A stretch of DNA of 64,000 nucleotides from Novosphingobium clariflavum (GCF_026420865.1 NZ_JAPCWC010000009.1:1-64000); one strand, 5' to 3'. Numbered from the stretch's first letter, positions 17,290 through 26,369 are shown. Program-made: numbers and translations. The notes: generated by a model not told the origin, from the letters alone.

Positions 17290-18655
17290 AAGCTTCCCGG
17301 AAACGCTTCACCACACGGAGCGCGATGATGTTGAGAACGAGGGTGACGATGAACAGCACCAGGCCCAGCGCGAAGGCGGAGAGCGTCTTGGGGCTGTTGA
17401 ACTCCTGGTCGCCGGTCAGCATCTGGACGATCTGGTAGGTGACCGTGGTCATCGAGGCGAAGGGGTTCGCCGAAAGGTTGGCGGCAGCGCCCGCGGCCAT
17501 GACCACGATCATGGTCTCGCCGATGGCGCGGCTGATCGCCAGCATCACGCCGGCGACGATGCCGGGCAGCGCGGCGGGCAGCAGCACTTTCTTGATCGTC
17601 TCCGACTTGGTCGCGCCCAGCGCCAGCGAACCGTCGCTCATCGCGCGGGGCACGGCGGCGAGTGCGTCGTCGGCCATCGAGGAGACGAAGGGAATGATCA
17701 TCACGCCCATGACCACACCGGCCGCAAGCGCGCTTTCGGTGGAGGGATTGGCCATGCCGAGCGAGGCGGCGAAATCGCGGAAGATCGGCGCTACCGTCAG
17801 CGCGGCGAAGTAGCCGTAGACCACGGTGGGAATCCCTGCGAGGATTTCCAGCACCGGCTTCAGCCACTTGCGGATCGTCGGCGTGGCGTACTGCGTGAGG
17901 TAGACCGCGCTCATCAGGCCGAGCGGGATGGCGACGACCATGGCAATGATCGCGCCGATGTAGATCGTGCCCCAGAACAGCGGCACCGCGCCGAAGCTCT
18001 CGCCCAGGTTGTCGCCGCGCGCCGAACCGGGCGACCAGTGGGTGCCAAGCAGGAAGTCGATCGGCGAGACGTCCTTGAAGAACATGCCCGCCTCGAACAC
18101 CAGCGAGGCGACGATGCCGAACGTGGTCAGGATCGCCATCAGCGAGGCGAGCAGCAACACCCCCATCACCGCCCGTTCGACGCGGGTGCGGGCCGGATAG
18201 TTGGCGCGGACCTTGGTGAAGGCCCAGCCGCCGCCGGCCAGCGCCACGATCACCACCAGCAGGGCGCCGATCAGGCCGAAGCGCTGATGGGCGGCGCGCA
18301 CCGGCTCGGCCAGGGTCTGCGCCAGCGGATTGAACGCAGCCTGATCCGGGTTCTGGGCGATGGCCTTGGCCTCGGACACCACCGCGGCGCGGCTCATCGC
18401 ATCGGCAGGAAGCTGCGCGGCGGCCGGATCGGCCATGACCGCACCGTCGACGAGCCCCGGCATGATCGCCGACCAGGCGGCCCAGGCAAGCAGCGCCGGG
18501 ATCACGATCCACAGCACCACGTGCCAGCCATGGTAGCTGGGCATCGAGTGAAGCGAGCCGCGCCCCGTGTGGAGCAGCCGGGCCCGGCCCCGTGCGGCAA
18601 ACCAGCCGACGAAGCCGAGGCCGAGAACGGCCAGGAGAACTCCCGTGAGTATCAT
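17282..18655 (-). CDS. pstC: PstC, phosphate ABC transporter permease
   Basis: A 457-residue permease, longer than the E. coli protein because of extra N-terminal membrane helices and a ~70-residue loop (about 70-140). The C-terminal half is the standard permease with the coupling loop ALAAVPRAMSDGSLALGATKSE. This long form is common in alphaproteobacteria. It starts 34 nt after pstS. Confidence 0.95.
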   Translation of the reverse strand: MILTGVLLAVLGLGFVGWFAARGRARLLHTGRGSLHSMPSYHGWHVVLWIVIPALLAWAAWSAIMPGLVDGAVMADPAAAQLPADAMSRAAVVSEAKAIAQNPDQAAFNPLAQTLAEPVRAAHQRFGLIGALLVVIVALAGGGWAFTKVRANYPARTRVERAVMGVLLLASLMAILTTFGIVASLVFEAGMFFKDVSPIDFLLGTHWSPGSARGDNLGESFGAVPLFWGTIYIGAIIAMVVAIPLGLMSAVYLTQYATPTIRKWLKPVLEILAGIPTVVYGYFAALTVAPIFRDFAASLGMANPSTESALAAGVVMGVMIIPFVSSMADDALAAVPRAMSDGSLALGATKSETIKKVLLPAALPGIVAGVMLAISRAIGETMIVVMAAGAAANLSANPFASMTTVTYQIVQMLTGDQEFNSPKTLSAFALGLVLFIVTLVLNIIALRVVKRFREAYE

Positions 18656-18689
18656 GAGGCCGTTCCGGCGCCTTTCGGTCTAGACGAGA

Positions 18690-19733
18690 TTACTTGAGGT
18701 CGGCGGGGTTGAGCGGGGTCATCTTGGCGATGATGTCCGCGCTCTTGGCGCGCACCGCGTCAGGCGAGATCACCATGCCCTTGGCCTTGAGGTAGCCATC
18801 CGGGCCCCACGACTTCGCCCACTCGTTCACATAGGCCTGCAGGCCCTTGATCGGCGCGAGGTGCTGCTTCTTCACGTAGATGTAGAGCGGGCGCGCACCG
18901 GGGTACGAGAAGTCCGAGATCGAGGCATAAGTCGGCACCACGTCGGACATCGGGATGCCCTTGATGGTCTTGGCGTTCTCTTCGAGGAACGAGAAGCCGA
19001 AGATGCCGATGGCCTTGGGGTTCTGCGAGATCTTCTGGACGATCAGGTTGTCGTTCTCGCCGGCGTCGACGTAAGGACCGTCCTCGCGGATGTCGTGGCA
19101 GATCGCCTCGTACTTGTCCTTGTCGGTTTCCTTGAGCGCCTTGGTGGCAGCGTCGGTCTTGCAGCCGGCCTCGAGGATCAGTTCCTTGAGCGCGTCACGC
19201 GTGCCCGAGGTCGAGGGCGGGCCGTAGACGAGGATCGGCTCGGCGGGGAGCGACGGGTTGACGTCCTTCCAGGTCTTGGCGGTGTTGGGCTTGCCGAACG
19301 GGTTGGCGGCCAGCGCCTTGTAGATGTCGGTCGGCGTCAGCTTCATGCCGGGGCCGTTCTGGGCCTCGGCGAAGGCGATGCCGTCGATGCCGACCTGGAT
19401 CTCGACGATGTCGGTCACGCCGTTCTTCTGGCATTCCTCGTACTCGGACTTCTTCATCCGGCGCGAGGCGTCTTCGATGTCGGGGTGCTGGGCGCCGACG
19501 CCGGCGCAGAACAGCTTCATGCCCGCGCCGGTGCCGGTCGATTCGATCACCGGCGACTTGCCGCCAGCCTTGGCGACTTCTTCGGCCACCGCCGTGGCGA
19601 AGGGATAGACGGTCGAGGAGCCGACGGCGCGGACGAAGTCGCGCGAACCGGCGGAGGAGCCGCCCGAGCCGCCGCAACCGGCAAGCGCCATGCTGGAGGC
19701 AGCGACGATAAGGAAGGTCTTGGTGGAACGCAT
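18690..19733 (-). CDS. pstS: PstS, phosphate-binding lipoprotein
   Basis: A 347-residue periplasmic binding protein. The signal peptide ends MALAGC with the lipidated cysteine at 20. FVRAVGSSTVYPFATAVAEE, IESTGTGAGMKLFC and GPPSTSGTRDALKELIL are the phosphate-contacting segments of this family. GGGG lies about 7 nt before the ATG. It is the first gene of the pst-pho operon, with a Pho box upstream. Confidence 0.95.
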   Translation of the reverse strand: MRSTKTFLIVAASSMALAGCGGSGGSSAGSRDFVRAVGSSTVYPFATAVAEEVAKAGGKSPVIESTGTGAGMKLFCAGVGAQHPDIEDASRRMKKSEYEECQKNGVTDIVEIQVGIDGIAFAEAQNGPGMKLTPTDIYKALAANPFGKPNTAKTWKDVNPSLPAEPILVYGPPSTSGTRDALKELILEAGCKTDAATKALKETDKDKYEAICHDIREDGPYVDAGENDNLIVQKISQNPKAIGIFGFSFLEENAKTIKGIPMSDVVPTYASISDFSYPGARPLYIYVKKQHLAPIKGLQAYVNEWAKSWGPDGYLKAKGMVISPDAVRAKSADIIAKMTPLNPADLK

Positions 19734-20044
19734 GATGTCACCCCTTGGGCTTCAAGTGTGAGATGCCCCTATTGGGCTACAATGACACTTCCATGACAAA
19801 GAAGTGACATTGTTCGCCAATCGGCGCAATTGCTGGTTTTTCGCAGGATTTCGCGCGCCGGGACGCGCGTTTTCAGACCCGGCGGCGAAAAGCCGCCGCC
19901 GGGTGAAACGGTTGGTGCAGGTCTGGTCGAAAAATCGCCGCCGCCCGGCCTGAATTGCCGGCTTGCATGCGGGCTCGCATGCGGGATGGCGGCGGCGACA
20001 AAAGCGCTGCGAAAATGCCCTCCGGGCACTCCCGCAGCCCTGCC
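19734..20044. other. Intergenic region: pstS promoter and hairpins
   Basis: Between the porin stop and pstS start, on the minus strand. It holds the Pho box at 19783-19809, a GC hairpin at 19878-19903 (CCCGGCGGC/GCCGCCGGG) that may end the porin transcript, a CGCGCG/CGCGCG hairpin at about 19854-19869, and a near-repeat of GCATGCGGG around 19965-19985. Frames in it are not protein-like. Confidence 0.5.
19783..19809 (-). promoter_or_regulatory. Pho box upstream of pstS
   Basis: On the minus strand TGTCA occurs three times at exactly 11-bp spacing (ending at 19805, 19794 and 19783). PhoB dimers bind tandem 11-bp repeats of this kind. The nearest repeat is about 50 bp upstream of the pstS start. 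Confidence 0.85.
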
Positions 20045-21508
20045 TCAGAAGTCGAACTGGGCGCGCATGCCCATCGAATCGACGCCGTAGGTGCCATCGG
20101 TGCCGTTCACCAGCACCGGCGAATCCTTCACCCAGATATGACCGTAGTTGAGGATGAAGCGCACGTAGTCGGTCGGCATCCAGATCGCGGAAATGCCCGC
20201 GGTCTGTTCGCGCCCGCCGACGATCCCGGCATCGTTGAGGTTCAGCCAGTCGTAGCGGACATTGAGCTGGACCGCGCCGAGGCCGCCCTTGTCGAAGCCG
20301 TCGTGCGGACGGATGCGCTCGAACACGCCGTTCTTGTAGGCGGTCTCGTCATGGGTGAGCATATAGCCCACTTCCGCGTAGCCGCCGTTGAACGTCGGAT
20401 CGGCAAAGCCGGTGCGGCGCACCTTCTGCCAGTAGCTTTCGCCCGAGGCGTGGAACCGGCCCTTGATCCATGCCGCTTCCAGCCCGAGCCCGAGTTCGTT
20501 GGTCGCTCCGGTGACGCCGCCGCTGAGCAGGCGCAAGTCCGTGGTGTGGACGAAGGGACGGCTCTGATAGGTCACCGTGGTGATCGAATCGTTGAGCGTG
20601 CGCCAGTGGACCGATCCGCCCAGGTGCAGCGTGCCGCCCGCCAGCTTGGGCATGTACACCGCGCGCCCGTCCACGCTCCACGACTTGTCGTAGTCGCTGT
20701 TGAGCGAATTGGGATCATCGCTGAACACGCCGCCCTGCAGCACCACGTCCTTGCCCAGGTACTGGGCGTTGAGGCCGACGCGGCGCTCGAAGCCGAAGGC
20801 ACCGGTGAAGGCGGCACGCTCCATGAAGCTGGTGAACAGGTCCGAGGTCTGGTCCTCGAGGCCGGTGTTCGGCTTCTGGTTGCCGAGCGCCAGGGTGATC
20901 TTCGGATTGACCCGGTAGGTCAGGTACATGTCGTTGATGGCGACGCTCGAATTGGCGAGGTCGACCTCGAAGCGGTAGCCGAAGCCGCCGGGCATCGTGC
21001 CGTCGAAGCCCAGGTAGGCGCGGCGCAGTTCGGTGCTGACGCCGAGGTGGTTGCTGGACGTCTCGTCGAGGCCGGAGGGCGCGTCGACACCGCCCGCATC
21101 GAGCTGAAGACGGCCGCGCGGCTTGAAGCTCCAGCCGTTGTCGCCCTTGAATTCCGGCGCGCCCTTCCAGGCGACCTGCACCGGCGGCGCCTTGGCGGCC
21201 TGCTGGGTAACGGTTTCCTTAGCGGCAGCGGCGACGCTGGCCGATTGCGCCGCACTCTGGGCGGCGCTGGCGGCGGCGGAAGTCGCGGCATCGGCGCGGG
21301 CATTGGCGTTCGCCAACTGGCCTTCGAGCGAATCGATGCGGCTGGCCATCGCCTTCATCTGCGCGCGCATCGCTTCCAGTTCCTGGCGAATCGCAGCCGA
21401 ATCCGATGACGAAGACGATGCCGCCTCAGCCGGATTCGCCCAGCCCGCAGCAATGGCAAGTGCCGGCACGGACAGCGCCAGCGTAAAAATTGCCTTTTGT
21501 TTCCTCAC
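20045..21508 (-). CDS. Phosphate-selective porin (OprP/OprO-like)
   Basis: A 487-residue outer-membrane protein: signal peptide (FTLALSVPALAIAAGWANPAEA), a predicted trimerising coiled coil (about 35-95, EAMRAQMKAMASRIDSLEGQL), then a barrel ending in F (RAQFDF) as in outer-membrane proteins. The segments ELRRAYLGFDGTMPGGFGYRFEVDLA and VRYDWLNLNDAGI are typical of the OprP/OprO family. A GTG at 21508 gives the natural signal-peptide start; upstream in-frame residues overlap promoter elements. It is divergent from a second porin and next to pst, so phosphate uptake is likely. OprO homologues may prefer pyrophosphate. Confidence 0.88.
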   Translation of the reverse strand: MRKQKAIFTLALSVPALAIAAGWANPAEAASSSSSDSAAIRQELEAMRAQMKAMASRIDSLEGQLANANARADAATSAAASAAQSAAQSASVAAAAKETVTQQAAKAPPVQVAWKGAPEFKGDNGWSFKPRGRLQLDAGGVDAPSGLDETSSNHLGVSTELRRAYLGFDGTMPGGFGYRFEVDLANSSVAINDMYLTYRVNPKITLALGNQKPNTGLEDQTSDLFTSFMERAAFTGAFGFERRVGLNAQYLGKDVVLQGGVFSDDPNSLNSDYDKSWSVDGRAVYMPKLAGGTLHLGGSVHWRTLNDSITTVTYQSRPFVHTTDLRLLSGGVTGATNELGLGLEAAWIKGRFHASGESYWQKVRRTGFADPTFNGGYAEVGYMLTHDETAYKNGVFERIRPHDGFDKGGLGAVQLNVRYDWLNLNDAGIVGGREQTAGISAIWMPTDYVRFILNYGHIWVKDSPVLVNGTDGTYGVDSMGMRAQFDF

Positions 21509-21548
21509 CTTGCTCGACCTTTCATGAAACTTTGATGGCAGCGACACG

Positions 21549-21567
21549 ACGCCAGTATGACTGGCGT
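21549..21567. promoter_or_regulatory. 8-bp inverted repeat upstream of porin gene
   Basis: ACGCCAGT-ATG-ACTGGCGT, about 40 bp before the GTG start of the minus-strand porin. It could be an operator or a leader hairpin that affects the mRNA. Confidence 0.4.
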
Positions 21568-21664
21568 GTTTCAATTCCATGACACTTTATAGCGCAAGCG
21601 CCGGAAAGCGCGGTTTCCTGCGGATTTTGCTACGAAAGTTTATGGCCCGTTTGCGGCTGCTCCA

Positions 21665-21679
21665 TGACAAAGCATGACT
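21665..21679 (-). promoter_or_regulatory. Candidate Pho half-sites for the minus-strand porin
   Basis: On the minus strand AGTCA and TGTCA lie 10 bp apart, with another TGTCA at 21580-21584. Spacing is slightly off the ideal 11 bp, so this is weaker than the pstS box. Confidence 0.45.
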
Positions 21680-21699
21680 GCCCGCCCCGTCGTCACAAT

Positions 21700-21729
21700 T
21701 GTCACGGAAGCGTCATGGCAGGGCCATAG
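21700..21729 (+). promoter_or_regulatory. Candidate Pho box and -10 for the plus-strand porin
   Basis: TGTCA at 21700 and CGTCA at 21711 are 11 bp apart, followed by CATAGT at about 21724-21729 as a -10 element. This is the arrangement of PhoB-activated promoters lacking a good -35. Confidence 0.6.
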
Positions 21730-21798
21730 TCGGCCGGTCGGCGCCCGCTTGCGGGCCTCTTTGCGATTATCGCCCTGCAACCCGGAAACCGACGCCCG

Positions 21799-23265
21799 AT
21801 GCCCTCTAAAATGGCGAACATGTCCCGCCCTTCCCTTTCCCCGGCGCTTGCAGCCCTGTTCGCCCCGCCGCTCGTGATGCTGAGCGCGCTGTCCCCCGCC
21901 GCTGCGCACGCGCAGGCGATCTCCGCCGAGGACGCCGCCACGCTGCGCGCCCAGGTCGCCGCGCTCAAGGCGCAAGTCGAACAGATGGAGGCCCGCCTCG
22001 CCGCCGCCGGTATCGCGCCCACCGCGCAAGCGGCAGCCTCCGCCCTCCCGCCGCCAGCGGTTGTCGCCGCCGCTCCGGCAGCCAACTCGGCCGCCCCGGC
22101 GGAACCCCGGGCCGGCGCCGCAATCGCCTGGAAGGGCAGCCCGCAGATCACCGAGGGCGAGCGCGCCTTCAAGGTCAAGGGACGCATCCAGGCCGATGCC
22201 AACTATGTCGGCGCCCCCGCCTCGCTCGGCGACAAGGGGCTTGGCTACTCCAACGAGATGCGCCGCATCCGCCTCGGCGCGGAAGGGACGATCGGCGGCG
22301 GCTTCGGCTACAAGCTGGAACTCGAACTCTCCGACAACGCGGTCGACCTCGTCGATACTTACGTGAGCTATCGCAGTGGGCCGTGGACCGTGAAGCTGGG
22401 CAACCAGAACCCGTTCCAGTCGCTCGACGAACTGACCGGCGACACCAGCGGCAGCGTGATGGAACGCGCCGCCTTCACCGATGCCTTCAACTTCGAACGC
22501 CGCCTCGGCGCCTCCGTGCAATACCAGCGCGGCGCCCTGCTCGCGCAGGCAGGCCTGTTCAGCGACGACATCGGCGCGCTCGCCAACGATGCGGACGGGG
22601 AAACCGGGGGCGACGAGAACGACAGCCACGGTGCCGATGCGCGGCTGGTCTATGCTCCCAGGCTGGGCAAGACCCAGCTGCACCTGGGCGGCTCCGTCCA
22701 CTGGCGCGATCTCGCACGCTTGTCCGAAAGCGATACCCGCTACCGTCAGCGCCCGTTCGTCCACTCAACCAACACGCGCCTGATCGGAAGCCCGGCGATG
22801 CAGGTCGGCAGCGAATTCAACTGGGGCGTGGAGATGGCAGCGATCCGGGGCCGCTGGCATGCCGCCGCCGAATACAACACGCTCACGGCGAACCGTGTGG
22901 ACGCGCGCTCGGTGCGCTTCCAGGGCGCTTATGGCGAACTGGGCCTGTTCCTGACGCCCGGCGACAGCCGGGGCTACAAGGAAGGTATCTTCACCAACAA
23001 GGCCCCGGCGCGTCCGCTCGGCAGTGGCGGCTTCGGCTCGCTCCAGCTCACCGCGCGCTACGACTGGCTCGACCTTGACGACCGCGACATTCGCGGCGGC
23101 AGCCAGCGGGCCTATATCGCCGCGCTGGTCTGGACCCCGGTGGAATACCTGCGCTTCAATCTCAACTACGCACGGCTCGCCTACAAGGGCGCCAAAGCCC
23201 TGCCCTCCGGGCGGACCGACTATGGCGCGAACGTCATCGGCACGCGCTTCGAACTCGACTTCTAG
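21799..23265 (+). CDS. Phosphate-selective porin (OprP/OprO-like), second copy
   Basis: A 488-residue outer-membrane porin with a signal peptide ending near AAAHAQA (about 39), a coiled coil (LRAQVAALKAQVEQMEARL), an alanine/proline-rich linker, and a barrel ending FELDF. The match to the divergent porin is clear in MERAAFTDAFNFERRLG and LHLGGSVHWR, so the pair are paralogues. Three ATGs (21799, 21811, 21820) are possible starts; none has a perfect ribosome binding site. Its stop codon lies inside a palindromic repeat. Confidence 0.87.
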   Translation: MPSKMANMSRPSLSPALAALFAPPLVMLSALSPAAAHAQAISAEDAATLRAQVAALKAQVEQMEARLAAAGIAPTAQAAASALPPPAVVAAAPAANSAAPAEPRAGAAIAWKGSPQITEGERAFKVKGRIQADANYVGAPASLGDKGLGYSNEMRRIRLGAEGTIGGGFGYKLELELSDNAVDLVDTYVSYRSGPWTVKLGNQNPFQSLDELTGDTSGSVMERAAFTDAFNFERRLGASVQYQRGALLAQAGLFSDDIGALANDADGETGGDENDSHGADARLVYAPRLGKTQLHLGGSVHWRDLARLSESDTRYRQRPFVHSTNTRLIGSPAMQVGSEFNWGVEMAAIRGRWHAAAEYNTLTANRVDARSVRFQGAYGELGLFLTPGDSRGYKEGIFTNKAPARPLGSGGFGSLQLTARYDWLDLDDRDIRGGSQRAYIAALVWTPVEYLRFNLNYARLAYKGAKALPSGRTDYGANVIGTRFELDF

Positions 23266-23340
23266 TGGATTGATTTTGACATTTGCCTCCCCTGGCGGAT
23301 GGGATGGGTTTGCAAATGTCAAAATCGTAAAATCCACTAG
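23262..23340. repeat. Long inverted repeat with CTAGTGG ends (copy 1)
   Basis: Arms 23262-23271/23331-23340 (10 bp, CTAGTGGATT) and 23272-23286/23312-23326 (15 bp, GATTTTGACATTTGC) pair perfectly apart from a 4-nt bulge; the loop is 25 nt. The porin stop codon TAG (23263-23265) is part of the left end. It could act as a terminator or be a small non-autonomous element. Confidence 0.8.
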
Positions 23341-23353
23341 GATCAAATAAATG

Positions 23354-23430
23354 CTAGTGGTTCGAAAAGACTCTGACATTTGAGCGCGCCCTTTCCGATA
23401 GGGTAGCAAATGTCAGAATCGAACCACTAG
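23354..23430. repeat. Long inverted repeat with CTAGTGG ends (copy 2)
   Basis: Arms CTAGTGGTTCGA (23354-23365) and its complement (23419-23430), then TCTGACATTTG (23372-23382) with its complement (23407-23417), interrupted by a 6-nt bulge. It shares its ends and the TGACATTTG core with copy 1, which lies only 13 bp away, so both belong to one family. Confidence 0.8.
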
Positions 23431-23431
23431 A

Positions 23432-23534
23432 CCGCTTTTCGAACGGACTGGAACACGCCGTGACCCGGAAAAACGCGGAAAACAAAGACTCTGGAGAGCC
23501 CGATCTGATCCAATCAGATCGGAAAGCGCTCTAG
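23432..23534 (-). repeat. Approx. 104-bp palindrome-rich repeat element
   Basis: Reverse complement of the element at 55472-55575 with a few differences. It contains CGATCTGAT-N3-ATCAGATCG (23501-23521) and an end reading GGAAAGCGCTCTAG. It lies just downstream of the PEPC-like gene. Confidence 0.75.
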
Positions 23535-23582
23535 GATTTGCGAAAGGAGGCCGCGGATAACCGCAGCCTCCGTTCGAACAGA

Positions 23583-26369
23583 TCACCCGTGGGCGCCGAA
23601 CTCATTCGCCAGCGCCGTGGTGATGCGCAAGGACAGCGCATAGCAGCGCGCGATCGGATCGATGAATTCACGGTGGATCTGCGCATAGCCGGTCGCACTC
23701 GAATCCGGGTAGTCGCTGGGTCTGTCCACGGTGAAGTCGTCGATCGAGGGGAAGCTCGTCGGGAAGGCGCGGCGAAGCTGGGCCAGGCCGTCCTCGACGC
23801 GCAGGGTGAAGAACATCTCCAGCACGTCGTCGCGGCTGATGTCGTTCGCGCGGCTGAACTGCGGGACCATGACGGCGCGCAGGAACATGTGCTTGAACAG
23901 GGCGATGCGCAGGCTTTGCAGCACGCCGAGGCTGCGGCGGGTATGCTCGCGGTCCGGCAGCGGGGTTTCGTCCGGCAAGAGGTCGAGCAGGAAGTGCAGC
24001 TTCATCGCATCGACCCGCAGGCGCGAGGCGAGGCGGCGATAGACCCCGGTGCGGTCGTCCTTGGTCAGGTATTCCGCCAGCTTGAGACAGGCCCCGGCGA
24101 TGTGCTGCTCGTCGCCGCGATAGGGGCGGCTGGCCCAGTAGGCCGAGTTGAACAGCTCGCCATAGGCCGCCACCGTCTTGATCGAGGCCAGGGCATTGGC
24201 ATGCCGAGCAAGGCGCATGAGCTGTTGCCCGCGCTCGCTCTCGCGCAGCAGGGCGGCGACTTCCTCGCGGTTGCCGTCGGACGCGGTGCCGATCCCGGCG
24301 ATCACGTTCACCGGATAGCCGAGCTGCTGGAGGATCGCGTTGTGCGGGATCGCGCGGATCTGCCTGAGGCTCATCGAGCGGTCGGACGCAAGGTCCGACT
24401 GGCGGCGCGACTTGCGGCTGCCGGTGTCGTTGAGCAGGCCGAGGCCGAATGCGGTGATCGCGCGGCTGTAGGTGGCCGATTCCAGATGCTCGTGCTGCAC
24501 GCCCCGGATCGCGCGGTAGAAGTCTAGGCTGAGGTCGGTGCGGCGATAGAACAGGTCGGTCGGCGCATCGGCGTCGGCGCCCCACAGCGGCATCTCGGCC
24601 ATGCGGGTGAGCGTGGCAAGCGCCAGTTCGTCCGAACCGAACCACAGGTAGCCGTCACCGCCCTGGAACGAGACTTCCGGCTCCAGCCGGATGCCGGCGC
24701 GCAGGAAGCGGCGGCGCGCCCAGGGGCTCATCGGCCACTGGAAGCGGTCCTCCAGGCTGGAGGGATGCGCGCCGCGTCCCATCGATTCGCCGTGGGTGTT
24801 GAAGATCAGCGCCGAGACGTCGGTGAGGCCATTGGCGACCATCGCTTCGGAGAGGCGGCCCTGAAGACGTTCGATCGCGAGCGCGGCGGGAACCTGCCCG
24901 ACGAAGCGCCCCGCATCCGAAAAGCCGGTCTGGATCGAGACGCGGCCGCGCTTGTGGGCATAGTCACGGTAGGCAGGCTCGGCCAGGACCGCATCGAGGA
25001 AGCGCCCACCATGCTCAAGCGCCGACTCGGTCTCGAACAGCGGCGAGACGTCGACCTTGTCGTCGATCCCGAACATGCGCGCAAAATAGAGCGCGGCGAG
25101 GATCGTGGTCGGCTCCTCGCACTCGGCCACCAGCATGCGGATCGGCGCATCGGCGTCGATATGGCCGAGGATCTGCGCCATTGCCAGGAACTGGCGCACG
25201 GCGGTCGAGTTCTCGATCGCGAGCGCGGCGAAGTTGGACTTCAGCGGCGTGACTTCGGCCAGCAACTCGCGCATGCGCACCAGCGCCGCCTGGCTGGCAA
25301 GGTTCAGCCTGCCTTCCGGGTCGATGCGCAGGCGGATCGCGTTCTGCAGCTGCGAGGCGTTCACGCGGAAGTGGATCCAGCCCATGCCGAGGCCGTCCGC
25401 CCGCATGGCAGCCGCGGCCACGAGGAGCGTGCGGGCCTGATCCTGATCGGCGTGGCGCGCCTCGGATTCGAGGTCGCTGATGATGGGGTCGAGGCTGACC
25501 AGCTTGTCGGCATGCTCGGCGGTCAGCGCATTGGCAGCCGCTGACAGCGCCTCGGGCGCGGAGAGGTCGGCGGCGAAGCGCGCGGCCATATCGGCGGCGT
25601 GCGCGGCGGCACGGGCCAACTTGGCCGCAGTTTCCGGCGCCGCCTGGGCCAGCGTTTCGGCATAGCTCGCAAGCCGCTGGGCCTTTTCTTCCAGACGGTA
25701 GCGAATCGAGGTGGACCAGCCGATGTCGGTGCGGCCATCCATGTCGTAACCGACCCACGATGCGAAGCGCACCGGCATCGGGTTGAGGCCCTTCCAGCGC
25801 TTGGGCCAGCGGGCCGCGGCAATGTCGAACAGGCGTTCGTTGATGCGGTCGCGGGCCTTCTGGCCGCGCGCGATGGCATCCATCGCCTTGCCATGCTCGT
25901 AATCGAGCGTGATCGTGTCACGGTCGGGCGCGGCGACGCAGACGGCGGCCTCGCTATGGTCGCCGGTCGAGGCGGCCTGCGTCACGGCTTCGGTCTGGGC
26001 GGTGGAGAGCAGGAAAGTCGGGTGCCCGGTGAACACCACGTGGGCGGCGGGGCGCTGCCAGCGCACGGCAAAGGCGGTGAAGTCGTCCTCGCTGGCGGCG
26101 GCATCGAGCCGCGCCGCGTTCTCGGCGGGCGCGATCGGGGCCAGCATGCGGTCCAGCCGCGCGGCGCGGGTGCGCAGCCCCTCGCACTCCATCTCGGCGA
26201 CGAGGGCCTCGATCGCATCGAGGCCCATTTCGCCGTTTTCCAGCTGGCGCGACAGTTCGAGCCCCAGCTGGAAAACCGGATTGTAGAGCGGCGTCTGGGC
26301 GGTCAGGACATGGAGTTCCTGAAGGCGGCGGTCGAGATCCTCGACCGTGGTCAGCGCCGCCCGGCTCAA
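23583..26369 (-). CDS. Phosphoenolpyruvate carboxylase homologue with altered active site
   Basis: A 928-residue protein that aligns with PEP carboxylase through much of its length: FTGHPTF at about 113-119 (canonical TAHPTE), VSPLFETESALEHG, then GFSDAGRFVG near 482 (canonical GYSDSAKDAG) and THGESMGRGAHP near 525 (canonical FHGRGGSIGRGGAP), and LRQIRAIPHNAI later. The catalytic-loop Lys, the Arg of HGR and the final QNTG are missing, so carboxylase activity is uncertain. The TTG at 26369 overlaps the eda stop by 4 nt (TTGA), with AGGG upstream. It closes the edd-glk-eda operon. A distinct PEPC-like enzyme or a regulator are both possible. Confidence 0.75.
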   Translation of the reverse strand: MSRAALTTVEDLDRRLQELHVLTAQTPLYNPVFQLGLELSRQLENGEMGLDAIEALVAEMECEGLRTRAARLDRMLAPIAPAENAARLDAAASEDDFTAFAVRWQRPAAHVVFTGHPTFLLSTAQTEAVTQAASTGDHSEAAVCVAAPDRDTITLDYEHGKAMDAIARGQKARDRINERLFDIAAARWPKRWKGLNPMPVRFASWVGYDMDGRTDIGWSTSIRYRLEEKAQRLASYAETLAQAAPETAAKLARAAAHAADMAARFAADLSAPEALSAAANALTAEHADKLVSLDPIISDLESEARHADQDQARTLLVAAAAMRADGLGMGWIHFRVNASQLQNAIRLRIDPEGRLNLASQAALVRMRELLAEVTPLKSNFAALAIENSTAVRQFLAMAQILGHIDADAPIRMLVAECEEPTTILAALYFARMFGIDDKVDVSPLFETESALEHGGRFLDAVLAEPAYRDYAHKRGRVSIQTGFSDAGRFVGQVPAALAIERLQGRLSEAMVANGLTDVSALIFNTHGESMGRGAHPSSLEDRFQWPMSPWARRRFLRAGIRLEPEVSFQGGDGYLWFGSDELALATLTRMAEMPLWGADADAPTDLFYRRTDLSLDFYRAIRGVQHEHLESATYSRAITAFGLGLLNDTGSRKSRRQSDLASDRSMSLRQIRAIPHNAILQQLGYPVNVIAGIGTASDGNREEVAALLRESERGQQLMRLARHANALASIKTVAAYGELFNSAYWASRPYRGDEQHIAGACLKLAEYLTKDDRTGVYRRLASRLRVDAMKLHFLLDLLPDETPLPDREHTRRSLGVLQSLRIALFKHMFLRAVMVPQFSRANDISRDDVLEMFFTLRVEDGLAQLRRAFPTSFPSIDDFTVDRPSDYPDSSATGYAQIHREFIDPIARCYALSLRITTALANEFGAHG

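Noticed and set aside
17000..18697. Long plus-strand frame antisense to pstA/pstC
   Set aside because: His/Arg/Gly-rich shadow of the permease genes; no start context or domain.
19769..20090. Overlapping plus and minus frames in the pstS-porin gap
   Set aside because: They run through the Pho box and GC hairpins and have low-complexity, Pro/Gly-rich translations.
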